From positions 1-64,000 of the forward strand of contig NZ_JBDJAW010000003.1 of assembly GCF_039649665.1 (NCBI RefSeq): a DNA stretch of 64,000 nt. The letters are read 5' to 3'. The translations under genes were made by a program, and so were the position numbers. Below, piece after piece: positions 1 through 9,857 of the stretch (position 1 is the stretch's first letter; each line of letters begins with the position of its first letter). The notes under the pieces were generated by a model, which saw nothing but the letters and a program-made list of their open reading frames with translations, did not search any database and had not been told where the DNA came from. Origin of the DNA: Microbispora sp. ZYX-F-249. Its GTDB lineage: Bacteria; Actinomycetota; Actinomycetes; Streptosporangiales; Streptosporangiaceae.

Positions 1-16
1 AGGCATGCCCTCACCC

Positions 17-1261
17 TCACGCCGCCATCACGTCGTCGGCGTTCCACGCGAGGCCGACGCCCTCCACGTCGGGCCGGATTCCGGACAGTGACACCACCGC
101 GAGGCCGCCCGTCTCCGGGTCGAAGCCCGGCACCTGAGCGGCGTCGCGGCGCAACGCGGCCAGATCGTGTCCGTCGAACGGCGTGCCGAGCCACTTGACG
201 GAGCCCGCGAACAGCACCCGCCGCGCCACCGGCGCCCGGTCCGCGCCGACCAGATCCACCTCCGGAGAGAACCGGCGGTTCCACCAGCCGCCGACGGCCT
301 CCGCGTCCGGCCAGGGCAGTTCTCCCGCCGTGGCGGCCATGTCCAGGGCCTGTCTGATCACCGGTTCGACGGCCCGGCCGCGCAGACTCGCCCAGCGTCG
401 CCGTACGAGCCGGAAGGCGAGGTCGGGGCGTCCGCGGCGGGAATGTTCGGCCGCGGCGCGCAGGACGCCCAGGTACATCCGCAGGTTGTGGTCCCGTATG
501 CGGTACAGCGCCGGCTTGCCGGGCTGGACGGACAGCGGTTCGTCCATCGCCAGGACGCGCTTTTCGCCGGTGAGCCTGCGCAGGAGGGGGGAGAGCGACC
601 CGGACTGCAGCGGGCCCTCGCGTCCGCCCGCCGTCGCGGCGATGGCGGCGTGGGTCCTGTCGCCGCCGCCGACCGCTTCCAGCACCCGGCGGGCCTGATC
701 GGGCGAGGGGAACTCGGCGAGCAGGACGGATTCGGGCACGCCGAAGAGGGCGGACGCGGGGTCCTCGCACTCCTGCCGGATGAACTCCATCGGGGGAGTG
801 CCGTGCGGCCAGGCGCGCAGGACCCCGGGCAGCCCTCCGCTGGCGAGGTACGCCTCGACGGCGTCACCTCCGGTCAGCCCGAGCGCCCCGGCGGTCTCCG
901 CAGGATCGAGCGGGTCGAGCGCCATGGTGTCGGCGCGCCCGTAGAAGGGCCGGTCGTAGGCGGTCAGCCGCTCCATCGTGTGAAGGTCGCTGCCGAGGAG
1001 AAGCAGGAAAACGGGCTTGGTGGACAGGAACCTGTCCCAGGCTTTCTGCAGCGCGCCGTCGAACAGGTCGTCCTGTTCCGTCAGCCAGGGCATCTCGTCG
1101 ACGACGACGATCGAGGGGGTCGCCGGGATCGCCGCGTGCAGCACGCGAAACGCCTCCGGCCAGCTTCCACTGGTGACGCCGACGACCTGCTCGGGATCGG
1201 CGGGCAGGCACGATTCCCTGAGTTCCGCGCAGAACTCCGCGACCGCCTCGACCGGCGGCAA
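17..1261 (-). pseudogene. 5'-truncated AAA-type ATPase (COG1672/DUF234-like)
   Basis: The longest reading frame (414 codons from a TTG) matches the body of the actinobacterial ATPases that have a DUF234-like C-terminal region. The Walker B-like segment VVVDEMPWL lies at about residue 50, followed by a sensor-like LLLGSD. The N-terminal strand and P-loop (GRRRxGKT type) that family members carry in the first 50-60 residues are absent. An in-frame stop at 1283-1285, which is the stop of the upstream gene, prevents any 5' extension. It therefore looks like a remnant that lost its 5' end; a very divergent start is less likely. The rest of the frame is open, so the loss may be recent. Confidence 0.65.
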
Positions 1262-1282
1262 TCTACAGGTTCGCCGGGAACG

Positions 1283-1777
1283 CTAGGAGGTGCGGCGGGG
1301 CGGGAGCAGGGCGTTGACGCGGTCGGAGTCGGGCCAGACGTAGGGAAGGTCGTCGGGGTCGCCGGGGAACTTCGGGCCGTAGAAGTCCGGATCCTTGCGC
1401 AGCAGGGCAGATCGGTGACTGAGGTGGAGGGCGGGGTCGCCGAGCCATGGCGGCAGTTCGCCCGCCTCCGCGAGGGCCGCCTGGGTGCGGGGTGCCTCGA
1501 TGCCCCGGCACTCGAGCAGCTCCCTGCTCATCGTCCCGGCGCAGGTGTCGGCGCGGCCCAGGTCACACCAGGCCGCGACGATCTCCAGGCCGTAGCGGAC
1601 CAGGGCCTCCTCGTAGCCGGCCCACATGTGCGCCACCGGATGGTGCCGCCAGCCGTACCCCGGGATGGTCAGCGTACGCAGGACCTGCAGGGCCTCGACC
1701 CGCTGCTTGCCGAGGCGGAGCGGGTCGAGGACGCGGGCGGTGGCCGCGAAGTCCGGGTACGGCAGGAACGTCTGCAT
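1283..1777 (-). CDS. MSMEG_6728-family protein (pyrimidine-dimer-glycosylase-like fold)
   Basis: This 164-residue protein begins MQTFLPYPDF and carries the family signature LDPLRLGKQRVEALQ near residues 19-33, then conserved WRHHPVAHMW and PDFYGPKFPG segments. I recognise the family annotated as MSMEG_6728 or as a T4 endonuclease V-like pyrimidine dimer DNA glycosylase; the true activity is not established. I chose the ATG at 1777 because the family starts with this motif, although the frame stays open far upstream across the antisense of the ADH gene. Its stop closes the frame of the truncated ATPase gene next to it. Confidence 0.8.
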   Translation of the reverse strand: MQTFLPYPDFAATARVLDPLRLGKQRVEALQVLRTLTIPGYGWRHHPVAHMWAGYEEALVRYGLEIVAAWCDLGRADTCAGTMSRELLECRGIEAPRTQAALAEAGELPPWLGDPALHLSHRSALLRKDPDFYGPKFPGDPDDLPYVWPDSDRVNALLPPRRTS

Positions 1778-1848
1778 GACGCCGGTCTGGCTACCCGGGT
1801 CCGCCGGAGATATCCCCGCAGGCAGGGAGATCTCCGGCGAAGGAGGGA

Positions 1849-2934
1849 TCAGTCGAACAGCACGATCTGCCGCAGCACCTCGCCACCGCGCAGGGCGGCG
1901 ACGGCCTCGTTCAGGTCGCCGATCCTGATCCGGGAGCTGATCATGCTCTCCAGGTCGAGCTTGCCCGCCTTGTAGAGGTTCACGAAGCGCGGGAAGTCCC
2001 GGCGGACGTCGGCGTCGCCGTACAGCGAGCTGAGGATGTTCTTGCCCTCGAACAGCAGGGAGAAGGCGGTCAGCGGCACCTGGTCGTCCATGGCGCCCGC
2101 GCCGACGACGATGACGTCGCCGCCGCGCCGCGTCGCCTGCCAGGCCGTCATGATGGCGGCCGACTTGCCGACCACTTCGAAGCCGTGGTCGAAGCCCTGG
2201 CCGCCGGTCAGTGTGCTGATGGCGTCCATGAGCTGGTCGGGGGTGCAGGCGTGGGTGGCGCCCACCTTCTTCGCGAGCGCGTGCTTGGACTCCAGCGGGT
2301 CGATCGCGAGGATCGTGGTCGCGCCGGAGATGCGGGCGCCCTGGATCACCGACAGGCCGACGCCGCCGCAGCCGACGACCGCCACGGTCGCGCCGGGGCG
2401 CACCTTCGCGGTGTTGAGCACCGCGCCGACGCCCGTCGTGATGCCGCAGCCGATCAGCGCCGCCGCCTCGTACGGCACGTCCGAGTCCACCTTGATCGCG
2501 CCCTGCCAGGGCACGATGATCTCCTCGGCCCAGGTGCCGCACCCGGCCATGCCGAACGCCGGGGTCTCGCCGCCGAACCGGAAGCGGGGCTCGGCGAAGC
2601 TCTTCATCATGTACGTCATGCAGAGGTTCGGCTGGCCGACGGTGCAGCTCGGGCAGTCGCCGCAGGCGGGCGTCCAGTTGATGATGACGTGGTCGCCCGG
2701 CTGCACGGTGGTGACGCCGTCGCCCACCTCGACGACCTCGCCCGCACCCTCGTGGCCGGGAATGATCGGGAGCGGCTGCGGGAGCACCCCGGTGAGCACC
2801 GAGAGATCGGAGTGGCAGACACCGGTGGCCCTGACCCGCACCCGGACGTCACCCGGGCCCACCGGCGTCAGCGTGAAGTCGTCTCTGATGTCGAGCTTTT
2901 CGTCGCCGACCGCGTGCAGAAGCGCGCCGCGCAT
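1849..2934 (-). CDS. Zinc-dependent alcohol dehydrogenase (MDR family)
   Basis: This 361-residue medium-chain dehydrogenase has catalytic zinc ligands in GVCHSD and GHEGAGEV, a structural-zinc lobe (CGDCPSCTVGQPNLC) near residues 90-110, and a Rossmann motif VVGCGGVGLSVIQGA near 190. It should oxidise an alcohol to an aldehyde using NAD. It ends a likely three-gene operon with the 3Fe-4S ferredoxin (40 bp gap) and the PPOX protein. A KstR-like box precedes the operon, so an alcohol made by a P450, for example a steroid side-chain alcohol, is a possible substrate; that is inference. The start is ATG. Confidence 0.88.
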   Translation of the reverse strand: MRGALLHAVGDEKLDIRDDFTLTPVGPGDVRVRVRATGVCHSDLSVLTGVLPQPLPIIPGHEGAGEVVEVGDGVTTVQPGDHVIINWTPACGDCPSCTVGQPNLCMTYMMKSFAEPRFRFGGETPAFGMAGCGTWAEEIIVPWQGAIKVDSDVPYEAAALIGCGITTGVGAVLNTAKVRPGATVAVVGCGGVGLSVIQGARISGATTILAIDPLESKHALAKKVGATHACTPDQLMDAISTLTGGQGFDHGFEVVGKSAAIMTAWQATRRGGDVIVVGAGAMDDQVPLTAFSLLFEGKNILSSLYGDADVRRDFPRFVNLYKAGKLDLESMISSRIRIGDLNEAVAALRGGEVLRQIVLFD

Positions 2935-2974
2935 GGGGACCTCCTGGTCTTTCCGGGGGTGGAGTGCCGCGCGG

Positions 2975-3169
2975 TCAGTCGTCGTCGAGCGACAGCGCGG
3001 CCTTGGGACAGGACCGGACCGCGTGGCGGACCCGGTCGAGCAGTTCGGCGGGCGGCTCGGGCATCAGCACGTGGAGGTTGTCGTCGTCGTCGACCTCGAA
3101 GACCTCCGGCGCCAGGCCCATGCAGACGGCGTTGGCCTCGCACACGTCGTAATCGACCTTGATCTTCAT
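2975..3169 (-). CDS. Small [3Fe-4S] ferredoxin, P450-type
   Basis: This 64-residue acidic protein begins MKIKVDYDVCEANAVCMGLAP. It shows Cys10, Cys16 and a later Cys in the SCPKAAL motif, the three-cysteine arrangement of [3Fe-4S] ferredoxins that pass electrons to bacterial P450s. It lies between the PPOX gene and the alcohol dehydrogenase with short gaps, so it is probably co-transcribed with them. No P450 is adjacent, but four P450 genes or P450-linked steps lie elsewhere in the window, and the CYP125/142-like gene at 11.1-12.3 kb shares the same operator type. A good GGAGGAGAA ribosome site precedes the start. Confidence 0.92.
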   Translation of the reverse strand: MKIKVDYDVCEANAVCMGLAPEVFEVDDDDNLHVLMPEPPAELLDRVRHAVRSCPKAALSLDDD

Positions 3170-3207
3170 GGCGCGTTCTCCTCCTGTGCGTCACGTCGCG
3201 CTGGAGT

Positions 3208-4384
<1,177 letters not shown>

Positions 4385-4406
4385 CGGCGTACGCGGCCGG
4401 GCGCGC

Positions 4407-4814
4407 TCACTCGATGACCGCGACGGCCTCGACCTCGACCAGATGCTCGGGTACGTCCAGCGCCGCGACGCCCAGCAGCGTGCCGGGCGGCACCGGGGTG
4501 ACCCCCAGCTTTGCGGAGGCCCGGGCGACCCCCTCCAGGAACAGCGGCATCTTGGCGGGAGTCCAGTCGACGACGTAGACGGTCAGTTTCGCCACGTCGG
4601 CGAAGGAAGCGCCGGCCCCGGCCAGAGCGGTGGCGACGTTCAGATAACACTGCTCGACCTGTGCGGCGAGGTCGCCTTCGCCGATCGTCACCCCGTCGGC
4701 GTCCCAGGCGACCTGTCCGGCGACGAAGACCAGCTTCGACCCGGTCGCGACCGACACCTGCCGGTAGGCGTCGATCTCCGGCAGCCCTGCGGGGTTCAGC
4801 AGAGTGAGGGCCAT
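4407..4814 (-). CDS. RidA-family (YjgF/UK114) protein
   Basis: This 135-residue protein shows the RidA pattern KLVFVAGQVAWDADG near residues 27-41, then AAQVEQCYLNVATALAGAGASFADVAKLTVYVVD and a C-terminal VPPGTLLGVAALDVPEHLVEVEAVAVIE. RidA proteins deaminate reactive enamine/imine intermediates; in this subgroup the arginine that binds the carboxylate is not obvious, so the substrate is open. The ATG at 4814 is preceded by an AGGAGGT site. It is divergent from the HxlR regulator, a common arrangement that suggests control by it. Confidence 0.85.
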   Translation of the reverse strand: MALTLLNPAGLPEIDAYRQVSVATGSKLVFVAGQVAWDADGVTIGEGDLAAQVEQCYLNVATALAGAGASFADVAKLTVYVVDWTPAKMPLFLEGVARASAKLGVTPVPPGTLLGVAALDVPEHLVEVEAVAVIE

Positions 4815-4913
4815 GCTGCCCACCTCCTCGTTAGTCTCTTGTGGTTACTCAGGAACTGTAGGAGAGTGACCGCTGACAAGGAAGAACGCACTTTTCAGTG
4901 ACAGGGGAACCTC

Positions 4914-5294
4914 ATGGTGACCAAGCAGTTCAGCGGCTCGCCGGAGGATGCGGACCTCACGCGCGCGGACTCTCTGGCGCGGGAGATCTTCTCGGACATC
5001 GCCAACAAGTGGGCGTTGCTGATCATCGAGTCCATCGGTGATCGCACCCGGCGCTTCAGCGAGTTGCGCGACGAGATCGAGGGCATCAGCCACAAGATGC
5101 TCACCCAGAATCTGCGCATGCTGGAGCGCAACGGCCTGGTCGAGCGGACCGTGCACCCCACCGTGCCGCCGCGGGTCGACTACACCCTCACCGAGCCGGG
5201 CCGGGCGCTGCGACCGGTCGTCGACGGGATGTGCGACTGGACCCACCGGTACCTCGGTGACATCGAGGCATCCCGCGGCCGCTTCGACGGCTGA
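4914..5294 (+). CDS. HxlR-family transcriptional regulator
   Basis: This 126-residue winged-helix protein has the HxlR core: DIANKWALLIIESIGDRTRRFSELRDEIEGISHKMLTQNLRMLERNGLVERTVHPTVPPRVDYTLTEPG, summarised here as helix-turn-helix at about residues 40-75 and wing at 80-95. HxlR proteins usually act on divergent genes, so the RidA gene 99 bp away is the likely target. No ligand-binding domain is present beyond the wing. The ATG start is preceded by GGGGAACC. Confidence 0.88.
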   Translation: MVTKQFSGSPEDADLTRADSLAREIFSDIANKWALLIIESIGDRTRRFSELRDEIEGISHKMLTQNLRMLERNGLVERTVHPTVPPRVDYTLTEPGRALRPVVDGMCDWTHRYLGDIEASRGRFDG

Positions 5295-5315
5295 AAGCCG
5301 GGCGCGGCCGGCCGG

Positions 5316-6377
5316 TCAGGCGCGGGCGCGCTCGCAGCCGCACTCGCCGGTGCTGCGGGCCTGCCGGCCGCCGGCGTCGCGGAAGATCCCCGAGCCGGGG
5401 GTCGCGCGGGCGAGGGCGTCCGCGGCGAGGACCACCGCGGCGGCCGTGTAGCCCGACCGCTCGTTGGGGAAGTGCCGCTCGTTCACGAACTGCCAGCCGG
5501 TCCAGTAGGAACCGTCCGCGTGGCGCAGGTGCTGCATGTCGGCGAACACCGCCAGTGCGCGCTCCCGTAGCCCGGCGGCGTCGAGCGCGAGCACCAGTTC
5601 GCACGACTCCGCGCCGGTCACCCAGGGCTGGTCGGAGACGCAGCGCGCGCCGAGGCCGGGCACGACGAAGGTGTCCCACCCCAGGTCGAGGCGCCGGACC
5701 GCCGCCGTACCGCGTACGGCGCCGCCGAGCACGGGGTAGTACCAGTCCATCGAGAACCGGCTCTTGTCGGCGAACGCCTCCGGGTGGCCGGCGATCACGT
5801 GGCCGAGCTGGTCGGCGGCGAGCTCCCAGTCGGGCTGCGGGTCGCCCAGCCGCTCGGCGAGCAGCGCCCCGCACCGCAGGCCCTGGTGAATCGACGAGGA
5901 CCCGGTGAGCAGGGCGTACTCCGCCGGGCGGCCCTCGGCGTCGCGCTGCCACAGCACCTCGCCGCGCGCGGTCTGCAGGCCGATCACGAAGTCGAGGGCC
6001 CGGGTCACCACCGGCCACATCGACCGGGCGAAGTCCTCGTCGCCGGTCACCAGCAGGTCGTGCCAGACCCCCACCGCGATGTACGCCGCGTGGTTGGACT
6101 CCCCGGCCGCCTCGGCGGGCTCGCCGTCGCGCACCTTCATCGGCCAGGAGCCGTCCGGGCGCTGGTGCCGCACGAGCCAGTCGTAGCCCTTGCGGGCTTC
6201 GGGGCGTAACCCGGCGACGGTCAGCGCCATCAGGCACTCGATGTGGTTCCACGCGTCGATGTGGCCCTCGGGCCAGGGCACGCCGCCCTGGTCGTCCTGG
6301 ATGGCGGCGATGCTCTCGGCCGTACGGACGACCTGCTCGGCGGTGATGATCCCCGGAACGTCCGGCACCCGCCTCAT
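5316..6377 (-). CDS. Prenyltransferase/squalene-cyclase-fold protein
   Basis: This protein of about 353 residues has alpha-toroid repeats with QW-like segments (QRPDGSWPMKV near residue 75, DGSYWTGWQF near 295) and a Cys-rich tail ending ECGCERARA. Such proteins are usually annotated prenyltransferase or terpene-cyclase-like; the DxDD cyclase motif is not seen, so activity is uncertain. Its ATG at 6377 overlaps the methyltransferase stop (ATGA), showing translational coupling. Together with that gene and the upstream glycosyltransferase it forms an operon that likely modifies a lipid- or polyprenyl-linked glycan (inference). Confidence 0.72.
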   Translation of the reverse strand: MRRVPDVPGIITAEQVVRTAESIAAIQDDQGGVPWPEGHIDAWNHIECLMALTVAGLRPEARKGYDWLVRHQRPDGSWPMKVRDGEPAEAAGESNHAAYIAVGVWHDLLVTGDEDFARSMWPVVTRALDFVIGLQTARGEVLWQRDAEGRPAEYALLTGSSSIHQGLRCGALLAERLGDPQPDWELAADQLGHVIAGHPEAFADKSRFSMDWYYPVLGGAVRGTAAVRRLDLGWDTFVVPGLGARCVSDQPWVTGAESCELVLALDAAGLRERALAVFADMQHLRHADGSYWTGWQFVNERHFPNERSGYTAAAVVLAADALARATPGSGIFRDAGGRQARSTGECGCERARA

Positions 6378-7087
6378 GCCGGCTTCCGGACGTAGACCAC
6401 CACGCTCTTGCCGATCAGGGGGTTGAGCACGGCCTCGGCCAGCCGGGTGGCGAGGGGGCGCTTCATGATGTCCCAGACGAGAAGCTCGTGGTAGGCCTTG
6501 GCCAGCGGGTGCTCGTCGTCGTTCACGCCGACGGCGCACTTGATCCACCAGTACGGCGAGTGCAGGCCGTGGGCGTAGTGGTGGCCGCCGACCTCGAGCC
6601 CGGAGGCCTTCAGCTTGGCCTGGAGCTCCGCCAACGTATAAATCCGGATATGTCCGCCAGGGGCCGTGTGGTAGTCCTCCGACAGGGCCCAGCAGATCCT
6701 CTCGGGCAGGAAGCTCGGCACCGTGATCGCGGCCCGGCCGCCCGGCTTCAGCACGCGGACGATCTCGCGCATCGCGGCCATGTCGTCGGGGATGTGCTCC
6801 AGCACCTCGGCGGCGATGACGCGGTCGAACGACGCGTCGGGGAACGGCATGTCGAGGGCGTCGCCGACCACGGTGTCGCCGGTCGCGCCCGCCGGCACCT
6901 CGCCCTCCTTGTCCATGGCCGCGAACATGGCCGCCACGCTCTCCATCTCGGCGGCGTCCATGTCGAAGGCGACCACGTCGGCGCCCCGGCGCAGCACCTC
7001 GAAGGCGTGCCGGCCACCACCGGCCCCGAGGTCGAGGACACGGTCGCCAGGTCCGACGGGCAGCCGGTTGAAGTCGACGGTCAGCAC
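6374..7087 (-). CDS. Class I SAM-dependent methyltransferase (Methyltransf_11)
   Basis: This 237-residue enzyme has motif I DRVLDLGAGGGRHAFEVLRR at residues 15-34, an acidic post-I (VVAFDMD), motif II (FDRVIAAEVLEHIPDD) and motif III (LKPGGRAAITVPSF), all typical for small-molecule or glycolipid methyltransferases. It is the middle gene of a three-gene operon between the GT4 glycosyltransferase (31 bp gap) and the prenyltransferase-fold gene (4 bp overlap). The extended C-terminal region after residue 150 is rich in aromatic residues (HGLHSPYWWIK) and may bind the acceptor. Confidence 0.85.
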   Translation of the reverse strand: MLTVDFNRLPVGPGDRVLDLGAGGGRHAFEVLRRGADVVAFDMDAAEMESVAAMFAAMDKEGEVPAGATGDTVVGDALDMPFPDASFDRVIAAEVLEHIPDDMAAMREIVRVLKPGGRAAITVPSFLPERICWALSEDYHTAPGGHIRIYTLAELQAKLKASGLEVGGHHYAHGLHSPYWWIKCAVGVNDDEHPLAKAYHELLVWDIMKRPLATRLAEAVLNPLIGKSVVVYVRKPA

Positions 7088-7118
7088 TCGCTGCCTGCCT
7101 TTCGTAAGTTCTGGGGAG

Positions 7119-8360
7119 TCACCGCGAGGGGGTGTGGGCGGCGATGGCCTCGTGGTAGGCCTCGACCGTGCGGCGGGCGACCACCGGCCACGCGTAGCGC
7201 TCCATGACGCGCTCGTAGCCGCGCCGGCCGAACTCGGCGCGCTCCTCGGGGGAGTCGAGCAGGCGGCGCAGCACGGCGGACAGCTCCTCGGGGTCGCCCG
7301 GCGTCACCTGCACGGCCGCGTCGCCGACCACCTCGGGCAGGGCGCCCGTACGCGAGGCGACCAGCGGCGTGCCGCACGCCATGTGCTCGACGGCCGGCAG
7401 CGAGAACCCCTCGTACAGCGAGGGGACCACCGCGACCTCGGAGGTGGCGATCAGCTCGGCCAGCTCCTCGTCGGGGATGCCGTGCACGAACCGCACGCGG
7501 TCGTGCAGCGACAGCTCGTTGACAAGCTGTTCGGTCGGTCCGCCCGGCGTCGGCCTGCTGACCACGGTGAGGTTCACGTCCCGCTCGGTGGCGAGCTTGG
7601 CGACCGCCCGCAGCAGGGTCGCCACGCCCTTCATGGGCGAGTCGGCGCTCGCGACGGCGACGATCGAGTTGTTTCGCTTGGGCAGTTCCGGCCGGGGGTG
7701 GAAGAACCGCGTGTCGACGCCGAGCGGGATCAGCCGCATGTTGGACTGCGGCACGTTGAAGTCGCGGTGGATGTCGGCGAGCGACGACTCGCTGACGGTC
7801 AGGATCGGGCTGAGCCGGGGCGCCACGATGCTCTGCATGCGCACGAAGCCGTACCAGCGGCGCATCGACAGCCGCTTCCAGCCCTTGGCGGCCTTCAGCT
7901 CGATCCGCCGGTCCACGCTGATCGGGTGGTGGATCGTGCCGACCACGGGGAGCAGCTTCTTGATGCCGAGCAGGCCGTAGCCCAGCGTCTGGTTGTCCTG
8001 GACGACGTCGAAGTCGCCCCGCCGCCTCTTCAGCTCGCGGTAGGCCCGCAGGCTGAACGTCAGCGGCTCGGGGAAGCCGGCCGTCCACATCGTGGCGACC
8101 TCGAGCGCGTCGATCCAGTCGCGGTATTCGTCGAGCTTCGGCGTGCGGAACGGGTCCTCGTCGCGGTAGAGGTCCAGGCTCGGCACCTTGTTGAGGATCA
8201 CGCCGTCGTCCAGCTCCGGGTACGGCTGGCCCGAGAAGACCTCGACGTGGTGGCCCAGAGCGACGAGCTCGCGGCTGATGTGGCGCAGGTACACCCCCTG
8301 GCCGCCACAGGTGGGCTTGCTGCGGTAGGACAGCAGCGCGACTCGCAGCCTCTCCGCCAA
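7119..8360 (-). CDS. GT4-family glycosyltransferase
   Basis: This 413-residue GT-B enzyme has a glycine-rich N-terminal acceptor loop (PTCGGQGVYLRHISREL), a central VSESS segment and the GT4 donor motif (VVPSLYEGFSLPAVEHMACGTPLVAS), with the conserved E-x7-E at about residues 300-310. The likely donor is a nucleotide sugar, plausibly one made by the divergent gmd gene (inference). I chose the TTG at 8360 because AAAGGGG lies nine bases before it and the fold starts at LRVALLSY. The frame remains open upstream for 22 codons with no better start. Confidence 0.82.
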   Translation of the reverse strand: MAERLRVALLSYRSKPTCGGQGVYLRHISRELVALGHHVEVFSGQPYPELDDGVILNKVPSLDLYRDEDPFRTPKLDEYRDWIDALEVATMWTAGFPEPLTFSLRAYRELKRRRGDFDVVQDNQTLGYGLLGIKKLLPVVGTIHHPISVDRRIELKAAKGWKRLSMRRWYGFVRMQSIVAPRLSPILTVSESSLADIHRDFNVPQSNMRLIPLGVDTRFFHPRPELPKRNNSIVAVASADSPMKGVATLLRAVAKLATERDVNLTVVSRPTPGGPTEQLVNELSLHDRVRFVHGIPDEELAELIATSEVAVVPSLYEGFSLPAVEHMACGTPLVASRTGALPEVVGDAAVQVTPGDPEELSAVLRRLLDSPEERAEFGRRGYERVMERYAWPVVARRTVEAYHEAIAAHTPSR

Positions 8361-8520
8361 GAGGCACCCCTTTCCAGCCGGTTTCCCGCCGTGCCCCCGT
8401 GGGGCTGCTGCCAGGAACACTACCATTTGACCTTAGATGGGGTAGGTGAGGTGGAAAGGGTCCTCGATCGACTTTCACCCCACCCGACCTGGGGTGTTAG
8501 CTTACTCGAACGAGATTCGG

Positions 8521-8534
8521 TGTAACACGTTCTA
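8521..8534. promoter_or_regulatory. KstR-type operator box between glycosyltransferase and gmd
   Basis: The sequence tgtaacacgttcta matches TNNAACNNGTTNNA exactly. It sits in the 255 bp divergent region, 81 bp before the gmd start and about 160 bp before the glycosyltransferase start, so which gene it controls cannot be told. Confidence 0.5.
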
Positions 8535-8615
8535 GTAGTGCATATGTAGGCACGGCCAGGCAGGGCGGTACATTCGCCTCTCATAGGCCAAGTTGGGCGC
8601 TACGAGGAGGATCCG

Positions 8616-9641
8616 TTGGCCAGGCGTGCGCTGATCACCGGCATCACCGGTCAGGACGGCTCCTATCTCGCGGAACACCTGCTGAGCGAGGGATACGAGG
8701 TCTGGGGCCTGGTCCGGGGGCAGGCCAACCCCCGCGTCCCGCGGGTGCGCCGGCTCCTGCAGGACGTGCGGCTGGTCCGCGGCGACCTGCTCGACCAGGG
8801 GTCGCTGATCTCTGCCGTGGAGAAGGTGCAGCCGGACGAGGTCTACAACCTGGGCGCCATCTCGTTCGTGCCGATGTCCTGGGAGCAGGCCGAGCTGACC
8901 GGCGAGGTGACCGGCATGGGCGTGCTGCGCGTGCTCGAGGCCATCCGCGTCTGCTCGGGGATCACCGCCTCGCGGGGCTCGGCGGCCGGGCAGATCCGCT
9001 TCTACCAGGCGTCGTCCTCGGAGATGTTCGGCCAGGTCAGGGAGACGCCGCAGACCGAGCGCACCCCCTTCCACCCCAGGTCGCCGTACGGGGTGGCCAA
9101 GGCGTACGGCCACTTCCTCACGCAGAACTACCGCGAGTCGTACGGGATGTTCGCGGTGTCGGGGATCCTGTTCAACCACGAGTCGCCCCGGCGCGGGGCC
9201 GAGTTCGTCACCCGCAAGGTCTCGCTCGGCGTCGCGCGGATCAAGCTCGGCATGGCCGCGGAACTGCGCCTGGGCAACCTGGAGGCGCGCCGCGACTGGG
9301 GCTTCGCCGGCGACTTCGTCCGCGCCATGCACATGATGCTGTCGGCGGCCGAGCCCGAGGACTACGTCATCGGCACCGGACGCACTCACTCGGTGCGCGA
9401 GCTGGTCGAGGCGGCGTTCGCCGCCGCCGATCTGGACTGGGAGCGGTACGTCGTCTGTGACGCGGCCCTGCATCGCCCGGCGGAGGTCGACCTGCTGTGC
9501 GCGGACCCGAAGAAGGCCCGCACGCAGCTCGGCTGGGAGCCGACGGTGTCGTTCGAGGAGCTCGTGGGGATGATGGTCGAGGCCGACCTGCGCCTGCTCG
9601 CCGACGGCGGCGACCCCGAGCAGGACTCCTCCTGGCCCTGA
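8616..9641 (+). CDS. gmd: GDP-mannose 4,6-dehydratase-like NAD(P)-dependent epimerase/dehydratase
   Basis: This 341-residue short-chain dehydrogenase starts MARRALITGITGQDGSYLAE, the hallmark N-terminus of GDP-mannose 4,6-dehydratases (GxxGxxG nucleotide site). It has the catalytic YGVAKAYG (YxxxK) near residue 155 and the SSSEMFG and FNHESPRRG segments conserved in Gmd. The reaction gives GDP-4-keto-6-deoxy-mannose, precursor of fucose, rhamnose or deoxy-talose donors. The TTG start is preceded by GAGGAGGA. The gene is divergent from the glycosyltransferase operon and probably supplies its sugar donor; no reductase for the 4-keto product is nearby. Confidence 0.85.
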   Translation: MARRALITGITGQDGSYLAEHLLSEGYEVWGLVRGQANPRVPRVRRLLQDVRLVRGDLLDQGSLISAVEKVQPDEVYNLGAISFVPMSWEQAELTGEVTGMGVLRVLEAIRVCSGITASRGSAAGQIRFYQASSSEMFGQVRETPQTERTPFHPRSPYGVAKAYGHFLTQNYRESYGMFAVSGILFNHESPRRGAEFVTRKVSLGVARIKLGMAAELRLGNLEARRDWGFAGDFVRAMHMMLSAAEPEDYVIGTGRTHSVRELVEAAFAAADLDWERYVVCDAALHRPAEVDLLCADPKKARTQLGWEPTVSFEELVGMMVEADLRLLADGGDPEQDSSWP

Positions 9642-9657
9642 CCCCCACCCCCGGGCC

Positions 9658-9782
9658 GTGATCTTGTAGTTTGTCGCACGCGGACGGGCTGACCTGGGCG
9701 TTCACCTTTCGTGATCATGTAATTTTCTGTGCGCTGTGCGGCCTGACCTGCACCGATGGCGATCGTGATCATGCACTGGTGG
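9658..9782 (+). repeat. Left array of degenerate 53-54 bp repeats (3 units)
   Basis: Three units begin GTGATCTTGTAGTTTGTCGC (9658), GTGATCATGTAATTTTCTGT (9711) and GTGATCATGCACTGGTGG (9765), spaced 53 and 54 bp apart. The stretches between them also share CTGACCTG, so the whole 53 bp unit is repeated in degenerate form. The array is inverted relative to the four-unit array on the other side of the AbiEi-like gene. Confidence 0.75.
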
Positions 9783-9857
9783 TGGGCATGGCTGTCCCCG
9801 CGCACGGTCCGGCCGTACGCGGAGACCGGCTCTCAGGTCACACGGGGATCAAGCGCC

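Noticed and set aside
167..1975. A 602-codon plus-strand frame over the ATPase remnant
   Set aside because: It has low-complexity Arg/Gly/Ala composition and no family match, and lies antisense to recognised genes; a codon-bias shadow.
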